Below are positions 1 through 12,042 of a stretch of DNA of 64,000 bases, one piece after another. The stretch lies in contig JAJEKB010001368.1 of the NCBI GenBank assembly GCA_022393335.1, forward strand, positions 873,455 through 937,454, in the 5' to 3' direction. The position numbers were made by a program, and so were the translations under genes. A model generated the notes under the pieces. The model saw only the letters and a program-made list of their open reading frames with translations, was not told where the DNA came from and made no database searches. Positions within the stretch are counted from its first letter, which is position 1. Each line of letters begins with the position of its first letter. The DNA comes from Macrotrachela quadricornifera. Lineage: Eukaryota > Rotifera > Eurotatoria > Philodinida > Philodinidae.

Positions 1-3000
1 GTGATATGATGCTACATTTATATACACAAATCTTCTTCCTTTTCTCTTGTACTAAATTTAATGTTTCATAATACACAAATACCCATTACTCATAGGTCAC
101 TGTTACATGATATTTCAGTGAGGAAGTTGATAAGAGAACACATTAGTTTACAATATATGACGTCAGTAACCTAACACCATTTACCTATTTTCTAAAAGAT
201 CAATTCTTCTTTTATTTTCTTCCTAATGTTAAATAAACTGTCGAAATCAACAAAATATATAGTACTCGATAATCTCACTTGGACTACATTGAAATTGGCA
301 ATAAATCATCTCTCTATCAAAAATAGTGAAATATTTGTTGAATTTAATTGAGGTTCTTTATCGGGACAATTATCTTGTCTTTTTGTGTTCTGAATTAATT
401 TAAATAATGCCAATTTTAAGCGTATTGACGAAGCGTTTTCAGCGGCAACAAAATCCAAATTGTAATAGCTTCTTGATGAATACTCATCCTAACTCTCAAG
501 ATATTATATAGGACTTACAAGTTGAAAAAATGAAATTCCGTAATGCTTGACCATGCCGATAAGCAACATCGTGCGTTTATATGTCACTTAAATAAATAAA
601 GGATCTGAAGATATTCTATCTTGTGATGTAGTTCATTCCGAAAGAAATCTTTTTACATTATAGCTAAAAGAGTTTCTCAGTCCTTCTCGCTACCTAAGGC
701 GTCCAGAATGGTGTCAATTGTCAACCCATAAAAAACTATCGGATTTCATTAGAAACTGACAAAATTGCATCAGGTTTTCAAAAAAAAGATCAACTAATTT
801 TATAATCGAAAGTATTGGTTTTGAATTGAATTAATCTTCTTAAAATCAAAAAATATCAGAGTATACTCTGCGAAAATACTGAGCACTATATCTACGGAGA
901 TGCCGTTCAGTACACAATCATAGTCTTTGCTAAGTAAATATAATGGAATCAGTGACACAATAAATATCGTAGCAATGAACATCAGTATCTTGCAATAGCA
1001 GCATTTTGCCAGTAAAAATGTCTTTAACCACGCTCGCCAAAAACAAAAAAAATACGAGAGAGAATGGGTGAGGCAATGATCAATAACTCTCAAATCATAT
1101 CGAGCTTTTCTTCGAAAAAGCTTGCTCGTCGTACTGTATCGATTATCCATTGTAATTTCACGCATGTTCTAAAATAAAATTTGAAACGAATGTTACAGAT
1201 CTCTCACCGAATCCCTTTACTTCTCTCGAGTGAGCAAAACTGAGAGCTGTCTTTTCTATTAAAGGTAGATTCTACAGATTGTCATGTAAAACTGATTTTT
1301 AATGAAAAGCATGTTTTTTTCATGAAACACGGTCGAAAAGAAACAACTGTATTAAGTATCTTTATTGTAATTAAGATAAATGGAAAGGACAGAAGAGATA
1401 ATATTGCTGATCATACGAAATAATAATAAAAAATATTGTAGACATGGAAAATGATAGTATGAAAAAACTTCTCTTTGACTCTTTCTAGCGGAAACACATT
1501 TCGTCATACGAATTAATACAAAAATTAATATTACATCGAATGGTACTAGATTCATCTACAAAACATGATCACTGATTGAGAAATATCTCTTTTCAAAAGT
1601 CTATTATTACTGAAGAAAGTGATACTGTTCAGAAACTTGTTTTTATATTAAAAGTATGCCACATGTTTTTTGATAAGATGAACAGGATCTCTCTAATCAT
1701 AAAAGGTTAGATACATGGATATGTCTAGTAAAGACAAAAATAGTCTTTTATAACTGATATAACTGATTCATAATAAACATACGTACTTCTCATAAGAGAA
1801 ACTGAAAAAATTCTTTTTTATTATTTATATAAATGCTTTAACACAACGTCCAAGGAACTGTAATACATGTAACTTTGATAATGGAAATTAGAAAAAATAT
1901 TTCCGGTAGAATGATACATGTAGGTAGTGTTGCTATTTTATTATTAGTTTTTTTCTCATTTATATTCTACATGTGGATTTTGTCTCATCCGATTTAATTT
2001 TTAACTTTCGGTCGAATAATTTCCATTTAAAACAACAAATATCCTTTCGATGATCGAAAATGAAAATAAATTATTTTCCCAGCATTTTATATGTGGATGT
2101 TATACGAAAACTTTGAAATGTCGATAAAATAGTATCTAATGCTTTAGTTATAACAGGTTTTTCTTAAAAAATTTGGCAGGATGCTGGTTGTAATCTGGTA
2201 CTCTTACGATTTTAGTCGTATATATAAATATAAAAAGATAAGCACTAATACCACAATGTATTTTAATGAAGAAATATATATTGGCTATTTGTAAAGTCAA
2301 AAGATGTACACAAGAGTAGATGTTTTTATATACAATACTACAGGGAGAAAAACACCAAGATAAAGTAAACCAACATACATCATGTCATTTAAGCAACTAC
2401 AGAATGGCCTATAAATAATGTGTTTTGATCGACTTGAGTAAAAAAGAAAGATTATCCTTCAAAAATAACGATATTTGACACAAAGTTCAATCAAAGATTT
2501 TCGAAGTCGATAAATGTGAATCATCAAACATTTTGAATTTCATAGATTTGACATTCTTACTAGAATGGGGTTATTTTTTCGAGAAGCTTTTTCTCATTTA
2601 TTTTCATAACAAAATATGAGCTTGCTCACATGATATAAAAAAGCTGACTCTGGCAATCTTCTAATGGGTCAACACAACACTATATATTACCCAACTAAAG
2701 TCGAGAAAATCTTTTTTTGAACTCTATTTGGCTAGAAGTTCCTCCGCCGCAACCAATAAGATTTCAGCTGGTTTTTCAGAGGTGTTCATCCATATAGAAA
2801 ACTTTCGCACTATCGATTACATGACTGAAACATGAAAAATTAACATTTAAATGAATCTGTCAAACGCAGCTCAATTCTTTTGAGTCAATATACTCAAGTA
2901 AAAAAGTCTATTAGAATGACGAGGAAAAAAATACATTCTTATATTTCTGATGTATAATCAGTTAAAGTAAACAACTAATAATAGCGTCAGAATTTAATAA

Positions 3001-3446
3001 ACCTTATTATTTCCAAAATATCTCCAAAAAGATATAGACGAAACCAATAGTTACCTAAAGTATCTTGATTACTCACGTGAAAGGAAATGACAAAAGGAAG
3101 GTACTCTTTATATCTTTCAGACCGCGTTTTTGATGAAGTTCGTTTTCATCATGAATATTTGACTTATATTTTAACCAGAACTTAATAGAATCTTAACAAA
3201 ATCATTTCGCATAACCGTAAGAGGATCTTGAGTAAATTTTGATACGATTTTGCATTCTCAAAAAACAAGACCTTGTTAGACCTTCTTAACAAATAAGAAA
3301 TGGTGTCTTCCGTCAAAGAACAACAGCTGCGATAAAATCGATCATGAACTTTTTATATTCTCCATAGTTTTATCGCAAATGAAAAGCAAAATATCATAAT
3401 ATTTTATGACAAAAAAGAAAATTGTAGTCCGATGGTCAAGTTCATT
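1..3446. other. gene-poor AT-rich spacer
   Basis: I see no gene I can support here. A hydrophobic 121-codon frame at 800-1165 (minus) and a 67-codon frame at 1352-1555 (minus) have no recognisable motif; they may be chance frames or eroded membrane-protein exons. A coding-looking patch near 413-480 (plus) is cut by TAA and TAG within 30 codons. Confidence 0.5.
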
Positions 3447-3880
3447 TTACTTATTCTCGTTACAGCGACATATATGACGACCCCAACGCATATAATTAAA
3501 ACAAGCACCAGTTTCCCAAACACCATAATCAATACTCCATACACAAGTACCACCATCACGACGCTTCCAAGTTTTGGTTTCCCAATTAGCAGGACTCGAA
3601 TCATCATCCCAAATATCACCATACCAATCACTACATTTGCCACATTTTTTACAACTGTGACCACCACAGTCAAGTGTTGTCCGAACAGATCTTTCATTTC
3701 GCAGTTGTTCTTTAAAATAAAGAGGTTTATTATGGTATCTTATTGGTAAAAAAAATGATATTATTATTGACTTTTTCTATAAAGAACCATATAAAATTGA
3801 TTGTGAATATTATGTTAAAACAGTAAGCACGATAGAACTTATATCGAATCATGTAGTATGTTACCCTGCAATGACTGGGA
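3447..3880 (-). CDS. small cysteine-rich protein, 3' exons (partial)
   Basis: Reading the minus strand from 3738 down to the stop at 3447 gives a Cys/Trp/Gly-rich domain: CGGHSCKKCGKCSDWYGDIW, then a stretch with CVW, WETGACFNYMRWG and a terminal ICRCNENK. The cysteine spacing argues for a disulfide-bonded extracellular domain. A likely upstream exon at about 3880-3865 ends ...FPVIAG in the matching phase (donor GTAACA at 3864). The 126-nt intron has a T-rich tract before AAG at 3739. The first exon and start codon were not found. The Val-rich and Thr-rich frames on either strand over the same bases are shadows. Function is unknown; the family assignment rests only on composition. Confidence 0.5.
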
Positions 3881-4422
3881 ATAAAGCAACCGTACAACTC
3901 TTTAGTTCTTTTGTTTAGATTGGTAAATAGGAATTTCCTAAGTCTTATTAAAATATCAGAGAGTTCGTAATAAAAAGATTTCTATAAGAAGGATTTCGAT
4001 TTGTGACTATATAATAATAGTTTCATGACGAAACAGTTTTCCAAATTTTTCGAAAACGATCTCATTTTGGGCAGTATCAAAAAATTTCAGAGCACAAATG
4101 CTTGAAATTTTCGATAATTCCTATTATGAAAGACTGAACACTGCTGACTCAGGTTAGGTAATCTGAGCTTACAAATGCTTATCGTCACCTTTTGATCTGG
4201 ATTTATTTTTTTACGAGAAAACTGTCGACTTGAAGATATCTATCGATACGAAAATGGTTGCTTTTATCAAAATGATATACTTTTCAAAGAAGAAAAAAAA
4301 CTGATCAAAATGTCTTTATTATCATCCATGGCACACTATAATTTTCTCGATAATAAAGCAAAAAATTTGAACAAGTGTTGCGTGTTTAGAACATTTTGTT
4401 AGACTGTCTGCTTGAAATTACC

Positions 4423-4596
4423 TTATTTAGTTTTTCTTATAGGATCATTTCGATCTACTATACATTCAACTAATTCGTTATCTATAATTTCACGATGATA
4501 TTTAAAGTCTTTATCGTAAAAATACACTTTATACCCGAGAAAAAAATACATACCTGCACCTCTTGAGCGTCCTGAATTACCACTTGTTGAAGTCAT
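4423..4596 (-). CDS. 57-codon ORF, hypothetical
   Basis: ATG at 4596 opens a frame beginning MTSTSGNSGRSRGAG and ending in a charged segment (VECIVDRNDPIRKTK) before TAA. A GTATGT donor lies at 4559, so this may instead be the first exon of a longer gene. It lies about 0.7 kb upstream of the Cys-rich exons on the same strand; linkage to them is unproven. No domain recognised. Confidence 0.3.
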   Translation of the reverse strand: MTSTSGNSGRSRGAGMYFFLGYKVYFYDKDFKYHREIIDNELVECIVDRNDPIRKTK

Positions 4597-6931
4597 TATT
4601 CTAAAAGTAACATATATATAGTAACATCCATATTATTTAAAATTTCCAACTCAATCACTCCCAATCTTACCAGTTGTTTACCGATCAATTCTAATGGAGA
4701 ACAATAAACGTTCCCTAACATCAACGATTTGCACCGACTCACTGAGAAACAATAGAAAAGGTTCATACCAGAGAAAATAATAGTTAGTAAGCATAAAACA
4801 TAGATTGCCAGACATTAGTACAAACATCTCATATGTGCATCTAGGTAAATTGAGACTAGGACACGTATAATATGTAGGAATATAAGTAGAGGGAATCGAG
4901 GAATAGGCATCTACACATATCTCTGATTACTACAAAGTGAAACTTTCCAGATGGAAAAATTGCAAGACCCTACTGACAATCAGATTTTGTAAGATTCAGA
5001 TTATATGATCTTACGAAATCCAACAGATATCTTATTATAAAATTTCTTATGTTTCCTATCATAAGATGCTAGATTAAATCTTACATGATTCTTGCTGTAA
5101 GATTCTTACAAAGTTTGACATTCGAAACTTCGTAAGATCATGTATGATGCTACAAGATCATACTTCACATTTCTTAGATGAAAATATCGTTTTTCTAACG
5201 ATGATTTCATCCGTGTAAAGAAATTATTCACTGATTGACTATATGTTCTAATGTAAATGTTTGCTTCTCTAAAAGTGCAAAATACGTTTTTTTTTTCTAA
5301 GTTTAAAAATGATACAGATTATATTCATCCAGCGTATCAATCTTATTTTTGTTTTACGTGACATGCCACTTGAAACTGCAGAACTATTTTATTCTTCATC
5401 TCGGGAATTGTTAAAACATTGTTTTATTAGAATATTTCTTGTATTTTCTCGGTCCAACCATTTGTTGTTTCCCTAATTTATTCTATTTAAATGAATGACG
5501 TAAATATTTTCAATTTATTTTTTTAGATAAATGTAATCCATAGTTTTGTTTTAAAATAACCCATTTCTTTTAGGGTGCACGATAAATTGTACAAGAACGT
5601 AGAAAATCATTATATTTATTTTATAGATTACCTTTGTATTTGACATTATCGTATCGTACTTCTCCTTGAAATAAAAGCTTTTTATGTCAATATACAACTT
5701 CTCAATACTCAATTTTGTTTTAAGTATTAAAAACTAATTGAATTTTATTTAGAATTATTTTTCTATTTGTTCGTTCGGTTTTTGAAGATATTTTCTCTAT
5801 TTAAATCAAACTAAAGATAATAAAACTAATTTTATTTGACAGTATTATGTCACCTAATTTTACGTAAACTGAAACTATAATATTAGAATTGTCTTTAACT
5901 AGAATGTTCATACTGAGATGTTCCCTATTTTAGAGGAAACTATATGCCGATATCATTTCACTATTTCAAATTACTGAAAAATTAACATATTTAAAAAAGT
6001 ATTCTTTATTATAATGACAAAGTAATTGAAATACTATCTGCAATTATTTTTTCCATCGATATAGATTGTAGCCATTGGTCACGAAAATTACTCATATTTA
6101 TCAAGTCGATGATTTTATTGTAAATACAATTCTTCTATAGATTTTTACACCAAAGATTCATTTATCTCATACAGAAAATTGTATCTCGATACCAACGTGC
6201 CTTTCTGAGTTATTGAAAAAAATATAAAATTCGAAAAAATCATAATTTAAAAGGTATGCCGGTGCTTAAATGGTTAAAATGTGAAAGTTCATTTGAGATT
6301 TATTTTGTTCTCATTAATTATTTTTATAATTTGTCTTATTTTAATTCTTTTCAAAATTCAAATGTTTGAGAGACAACAAAAATATAAAATATTCAAAAAA
6401 GCAAATAGAATTAACTTTACTTTTCATTTTATTTCAGTACATTCTAAAAAATAATTAGATAATTACATTTTAATAAAAATTGCCTTAAAATTTCTAATGT
6501 CTTTTCTCAACGTGTAATGATAGCATAAGGATGCATCTTAAAATACTTTACTAATTTCTTTAAAGACACATGTATCAAATACAAACATACATATTTGCTA
6601 TTGTTTATTAGCTATTTATTATAGTTCTCTTATCGTCACATGAATCATTGCCTTCCAAAGTTTTCATCATAGTAATAGAAATTCAGAAATATTTTTGCGT
6701 ACAATTTCGATTTAGTAATCAGTCCATCTGACCTCTCATCTTTCCATAATTGAACATGTGGTTTCTGAGTCATCTCTATTATGTGATAAATTATATAATG
6801 GATTAATTTAAAATGCATCTGTTAATGAAATAATATTTTTATTATTTTATCTTATTATTTAAAATTGCTTTCCTTTTCGATAAATAATCCTTATCAATCT
6901 CTAAGAATTTATTAATAAAACATTTTACTTC
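4597..6931. other. AT-rich spacer with TAAGAT-type short repeats
   Basis: No gene seen. Between about 4980 and 5165 the words TAAGAT and ATCTTA recur many times on both strands, which looks like a small eroded palindromic repeat. The rest is low-complexity A/T. Confidence 0.4.
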
Positions 6932-7689
6932 GGATATACCAAAAGTTCGTACCCCGGCGTTACTGAACCACAGAGTAGGCTTTAAAAAACCTTCTTTCTA
7001 TACAATCTTCAAGAGAAAAGGGTACTCTATTTTTCTATGCTATTTAATCATGCTTTAGCTAATATCACGATAATCAATTTTAAATAAGAATTTTTTCGTT
7101 ATCATTTGTGCTCGTAGTATTAGTTCACAATGGATGAGCCAGATTAGTTTTCAATTCCTCAATCGATTATATTAACAAATAAAATATGCAACGTCAAAAG
7201 CTCTATAATTTAATTAAGACTACTTGTCTTATAGTTGCACTTTTTGTTTTCTTTTGATAAAGGCATTTTAGATAACGAAACGATGGAATAACAAAAAATG
7301 AATTCACCATGCATCGAAAACATTATCAATGTCTTTTGGTCGAAATTTGATCACTCAAAGTTTTGTTCATTTTGGAAACGAAACATGCAACTATAAATAG
7401 GTGATCTTGAATAGATTGCAGAGCTTTACACGCTGTATCTTATGGTATATTTCAGTTGCTAACACAATGTATTAAGAGATTGGATACTGCATTGCGAAAT
7501 TTGCTAGAGTATAAATGGTAACAAAAAAATTCTTATCTTCTAATTTATTACCACTATATTAATTGAAGCATGATCAAATAGCATAGAAAAATAGAGCATT
7601 CTTGTCTCTTGAAAGTTGTATAGAAAGAAGGTTTCTTAAAGCTTATTCTATGATTAAGTAATGCCGGGATGCGAATGTTTGATAGGTCC
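6932..7689. mobile_element. foldback (long-TIR) non-autonomous DNA transposon, ~0.76 kb
   Basis: About 130 bp from 6932 is repeated in inverted orientation ending near 7689. Both arms carry the same landmark words, for example CCTTCTTTCTATACAA and CTCTATTTTTCTATGCTATT. The outer ends are related (GGATATACCAAAAGTTCG versus GGACCTATCAAACATTCG). The interior has no transposase frame. No clear target duplication could be defined. Confidence 0.75.
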
Positions 7690-7828
7690 TAAGTAACATG
7701 ATAGCTGTTCGTTGTCGATTGGAAATTACGCAGCTCAAATGAAGTGGAGAGATAGGATAAAGAAATAATAAAACGAGTAAAGAGAACGAAGGAAGAGAAG
7801 AATAATAAAGCAGAGATATCCTATTTAA

Positions 7829-7845
7829 TATATATATATAAGGCA
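7829..7845 (+). promoter_or_regulatory. possible TATA-like element upstream of ART-TPR gene
   Basis: A TA-dinucleotide run followed by AAGG lies about 130 bp upstream of the ATG at 7974, at a distance compatible with a core promoter plus 5' UTR. In such AT-rich DNA this is weak evidence. Confidence 0.2.
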
Positions 7846-7973
7846 GAGAGAACGACTATGGCATTTGTTCGCTTAATCCATTTCCGATAGTGTTACTTTG
7901 AGTGTTTTTCACCCAACCTTTTTCTCACTTTATCAATAACGTTTGAAACAAAAAAGACCTTTTGATCACTTGA

Positions 7974-9948
7974 ATGGAAGACGACAACATGACTACTGAC
8001 AACAATCATATTGTCAATGAAGACTCAATAATCTGGCTTAGTGAGACTAATGAACATGATATAACTGCTATCCAGACAAAATTACAAGCAAGAATCTTTT
8101 ATAGCAGAGACGAATGTGCTGGTTATATCACAAATATAAAAAATCGAAAAATTCTATTGATTATTTCCAGTGACAACGCACAAGAAATTCTCTCTGTCAT
8201 ACATACACTGGAACAAGTCAAAGCAATTTACGTGTTAAATCCAACAGAAGAAAAGAACGAAAAAGACTGGATAAATCAATACAAAAAAGTAAGAATCAGT
8301 TAATGAAAGAAGATAAATAATATTGCATAATGCTTTTATTTACGGAATCTTGTAGATTGAAGGTGTTTTCAAGCTTGTTGAGCAACTTGTAGATAAAATT
8401 TCTTATGGTATTCGTCTCAGTGATGAAAGAATTGCGTTTAATACTTTTATTGGTGAAACAAATGGCAATACTACTAATAATACATCTTTGGAGAGCGCTT
8501 CTACGTCGATATGCTCATACAATACCAAATTTATATACTTCCATATTCTTTTTGATATTCTATTGAAAATGTCGAACAAAAGTGATGCCACATCCAGACA
8601 GGATATGATAAGTTATCTAGCACAAAACAGCTACCAAAGTAACGCCAATAAAATAATAATCGATGAATTCGATCGAGATTATAAATCTAGTGAAGCAATT
8701 CGTTGGTATACAAAATCTCCACTCCTATATTGTTTGTTGAATAAAGCTCTCCGTGAATCTGATTTTGATGCATTATTTGCACTACGATCCTTTATTGTTG
8801 ATCTTTATAAACAAATACTTGTGGAACATGAGAAATCTTACAAGAAAGATATAAAAAAATGTGATAGTTTTTGTTTTAGTGTTTACCGAGGACAAGAGCT
8901 ATCCAAAGAAGAATTAAATGTACTTCTTCAAAAGCAAGGTGGCTACTTTTCGATGCAAAGCTTTCTCAGCACAAGTAAAAATATCAAAGTCGCAGATATA
9001 TATTCAGGTGCAGGTGATACTGTTCATCCAGATCTCAATAAGGCATGGATTCTGTACGAGTTTAAAATTGATACACGTTTAAACAACACTAAACCTTATG
9101 CTCCGATAACTCATCTGAGTCAACACAAAGATGAAGATGAAATACTAATTGCACTTGGTGCAGTTTTCCGTATTGATAGTATCCAATTCGATAATGTGAA
9201 TCATCGTTGGCATGCCATATTAAATTTATGTGACGATGAAGGTTTTGATTTATATGGTATACTACAACAATATGCAGCGGAAATTGTTATTGATCGAGTT
9301 TCACCAGGTTTCTTACTCTATCAACTGGGAAATTATTTCAAAGCTCGAGAATATTTTCAGAAAATACTGAGCATCACACATTTAACAGACAGTGAAAAAG
9401 CACATTGTTATCGTGGACTGGGTGCAGTGGCAGCTGAAGAAAACAATTATAATGAGGGATATGAGTACTTTCAAAAAGAGGTCGACATATGGCAGAAGTT
9501 GCAGAATGATGTAAGTCTTATGAGAGCATTGACAAATATTGGTGATATGCTACTCCAAATGAGAAAATATAAAGAAGCATTGGAATATCTTCAAAAGGCG
9601 TTTGATTATTTTACATTAAACAATTATGAGATGGAATCTACTCGTATTTGTGGTATGATTGGACAAATTATGATTGCTACCGAACAATGGGACAAATGTT
9701 TGGTACTTTATAAAGCACAGTTGAAAGAGAGAGAACGAATATTAGACCCTAATCACGAAGATATTGGCATTACTTATACAAATATTGGTGTTGCATACTG
9801 TGGAATGAAGAACTATAAAAAGGCCATTGAATATTATCGAAAAGCACTGGATATTTATAAACATTCACTTCCATCAGTTCATCCAAATGTTCTCAAGGCT
9901 GAAGAAAATTTACGGAACGCAGTGCATTTATTAAGTAAAGCACCATAA
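7974..9948 (+). CDS. ADP-ribosyltransferase domain protein with C-terminal TPR repeats
   Basis: Two exons, 7974-8288 and 8356-9948, with a 67-nt GTAAGA...TTGTAG intron in phase 0, giving about 635 aa. The N-terminal ~105 aa form an acidic conserved-looking module. Residues ~270-390 look like an NAD:arginine ADP-ribosyltransferase fold of the R-S-E class: VYRGQ (Arg ~283), SMQSFLSTS (Ser-Thr-Ser ~310) and DEDEILIALGAVF (Glu pair ~365/367). Residues ~426-635 are tandem tetratricopeptide repeats (for example NYFKAREYFQKIL, KYKEALEYLQKAFDYF, NYKKAIEYYRKALDIY), usually protein-protein docking. No signal peptide, so probably cytosolic. ART plus TPR is a combination I associate with expanded bdelloid families. 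The reading frame is intact; substrate and partners are unknown. Confidence 0.85.
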
Positions 9949-10356
9949 TTAGAGTTTATGACTTTAGACACTGCATGTTTTTATCGATGCGTGTTCAATA
10001 TGTTTATGAGATTTTTTTTCATTTTATTCAATAACACAGATTTCTTAGTTAGACGTCTGTATAAATGATCTACACAAACTATTAGTGGAGTAGCGTTTAG
10101 AGAGTTTCTTATCAGGAATAAATAACAAAATTCACCATAATCATTGAAATCACTCTGTCATTCCTTGATAGCCAATGAGACTAAAAGGGTTTTATTTAAA
10201 ATCGCTTGTTACTTCTCAGGCACTAGGGATTAGCAATGTATGCATTCTTAAAACTTTTCTAGATATAAGAGTCAATTAAGAAAACACCTTATGGATTTCG
10301 ATAGACAGAATGTTATCAATTCATCGTGACTATGGTAATATTCTGATCGAACCAAA
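9949..10356. other. intergenic, 3' flank of ART-TPR gene
   Basis: No coding signal or repeat seen between the ART-TPR stop and the next predicted start. Confidence 0.4.
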
Positions 10357-11336
10357 ATGAAAACAATGAGAATGAACCGTTTTGAACTGCAACCAGCACC
10401 GATAATTTCGTGAAATGATGAGAAAATAATCCATAACGATTTCAATTACTAGCATCAGTGTATACGCAGCTGTTACAGCTGGATGGATTAGTTTTGGATG
10501 CATGATTATTGACACTATGGCGTGAGTTGTCTTTGATAGATATTCAATTTTTTCATATCTTATTTTTCAGCAATATTGGTTCATTATGGGATAAATATAG
10601 GTACGACGAATCCTATGGTCGCGAACTGGTATCACTAGCCATGATAGTATTGCATTATGGTGTTGCTAAGTCCAACACTAAAATGTTAGATAAATTTAAA
10701 TATAAAGTTCCTGTAACTCGTGTAGAACTTGCGTTTATGACTGTTATCAATTGTTTCCGATTTGCAGTTGACTCAGCAATATTTGTAATGAATTTCGCAC
10801 GCCTTATAATGAAAGCATGTGAAAATGGAATTATTAGTATTACACCGACGGAACTCTTGCAATTTTCTATGTCTGCTTACTTTTTGGAAAAACTATTTTT
10901 GAACCAAAAACGGGATATGGAATTATTAAAGAGGCTCAACGAAAGTATGTAATGGAAGAAAAGAGGGCAACGATAAAGGTAAGCAATTTGAAGAAGTGTA
11001 TTGTACGGAATTTGAAGTACTCGTAGGACAAAGGAGCACAAGAAGCATTTGACGAATTTGTTAAACCAGGAGAACGATTTGGTGATGGTAGCAAAGGACA
11101 AGTAATAAAGGATGATTGGAAAGAAATAACTTGTTCTCAAGAAGTATGCGATGAATTCAATAGAGATGGTGCTCTTATTCGCAATATTAATTGTATTGAT
11201 GATTTGAATCAATTCTTCTTGTAAGTTCGCTCGTAATTTTTCTCGAACGAAATGAGTTTATAAATTATATAGAGAAGTCCATGATACTCATTCAACCCTT
11301 CGTATAACAGAAGAGGGGCAAGATTATGGTAAATGA
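10357..11336 (+). CDS. six-exon putative multi-pass membrane protein, unknown family
   Basis: Exons 10357-10409, 10453-10521, 10571-10784, 10838-10978, 11027-11220 and 11273-11336. Introns are 43, 49, 53, 48 and 52 nt, all GT-AG, and all five phases agree, giving 244 aa ending at TGA. The start is the first in-frame ATG (MKTMRMNRFELQP). Hydrophobic segments lie at about residues 14-38 (AAVTAGWISFGCMIIDTM) and 48-64, and within 90-135 (FMTVINCFRFAVDSAIF, LAIFYVCLLFGKTIF). The C-terminal ~100 aa are soluble, charged and contain two close Cys (ITCSQEVCDEF). I do not recognise the family. A shorter single-exon reading across the third intron is possible but gives a less protein-like C terminus. 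The last exon overlaps the start of the next frame by 11 bases. Confidence 0.6.
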
Positions 11337-11909
11337 TCTAATAGAAATGGATGGAAATCAACTGAATCAAATGGGTGTGAGACCTTTCGGTTACAGAGGC
11401 CAACGAGTCCGTCTGTTGAGTGGTTCATCTCTTGTGGTCCATGCTAAGAACGACCAAGAGTTTGCTGATGATAATAAACTGTCGATGTTTGATCGCGAAT
11501 GCAAGGACTGCATGGAATCAGCACAAACACGTTATGATGAGGAAATGGATGTACTGAAAAAAATGCGTGATGTTGAGGGAGTGTCTTGCCTTGACGACGT
11601 AATTGGTAAGTAATCAGAGGAAGAATAAATTTTGAACAAAGAATAATTGTATAAGGTCCTCCTTCACAAGCCTCCGATTTTCCTGATAAACCAGATCTAA
11701 AAATACCGCAAACAGCGTCCAGTTCAATAAAATCAGTTCCAGATACGGTGCAATCAAAGCCAACTGTTCCTGAATCAGTGCCAAGTATGACGGAATCCAC
11801 TTCGTGTGAGATGCCATCAGTGCACACTTCAACAAAAGTAACGACAGATGCAGCGGTGCGGTTAAACATGACTCTTCTGGCGACAACTAGAATGGGAGTG
11901 AAACATTAG
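11326..11909 (+). CDS. possible LINE ORF1-like protein with partial SAM-like motif
   Basis: Exons 11326-11605 and 11656-11909 (50-nt intron, phase 1) give 177 aa. Residues ~1-33 (DLIEMDGNQLNQMGVRPFG, then YRGQRVRLL) resemble the C-terminal half of a SAM domain. The middle is charged (MFDRECKDCMESAQTRYDEE) and the last ~80 aa are Ser/Thr/Pro-rich. The frame ends at TAG 11907-11909, but the same frame continues open to a GTAAGT donor at 11935 that joins the endonuclease exon in phase. The TAG may therefore be a premature stop splitting one protein. The true start may lie further upstream. Confidence 0.45.
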
Positions 11910-12042
11910 ACCTACTCAGCAGTCTCTGATGACAGTAAGTGAATTATATACATATCATTTCTAAAATAGTTTAAACTGAAAGATTGTAGTATTATACTTT
12001 TGTGATGGTATGTCAATTCAAATAACTCTCTATCTATTTCAG

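Noticed and set aside
800..1555. Two hydrophobic minus-strand frames as receptor genes
   Set aside because: No conserved motif, no splice-supported neighbours; left as unassigned.
3404..3749. Val-rich minus frame and Thr/Ile-rich plus frame as genes
   Set aside because: Both overlap the Cys-rich frame, are low complexity and mirror one another's codons.
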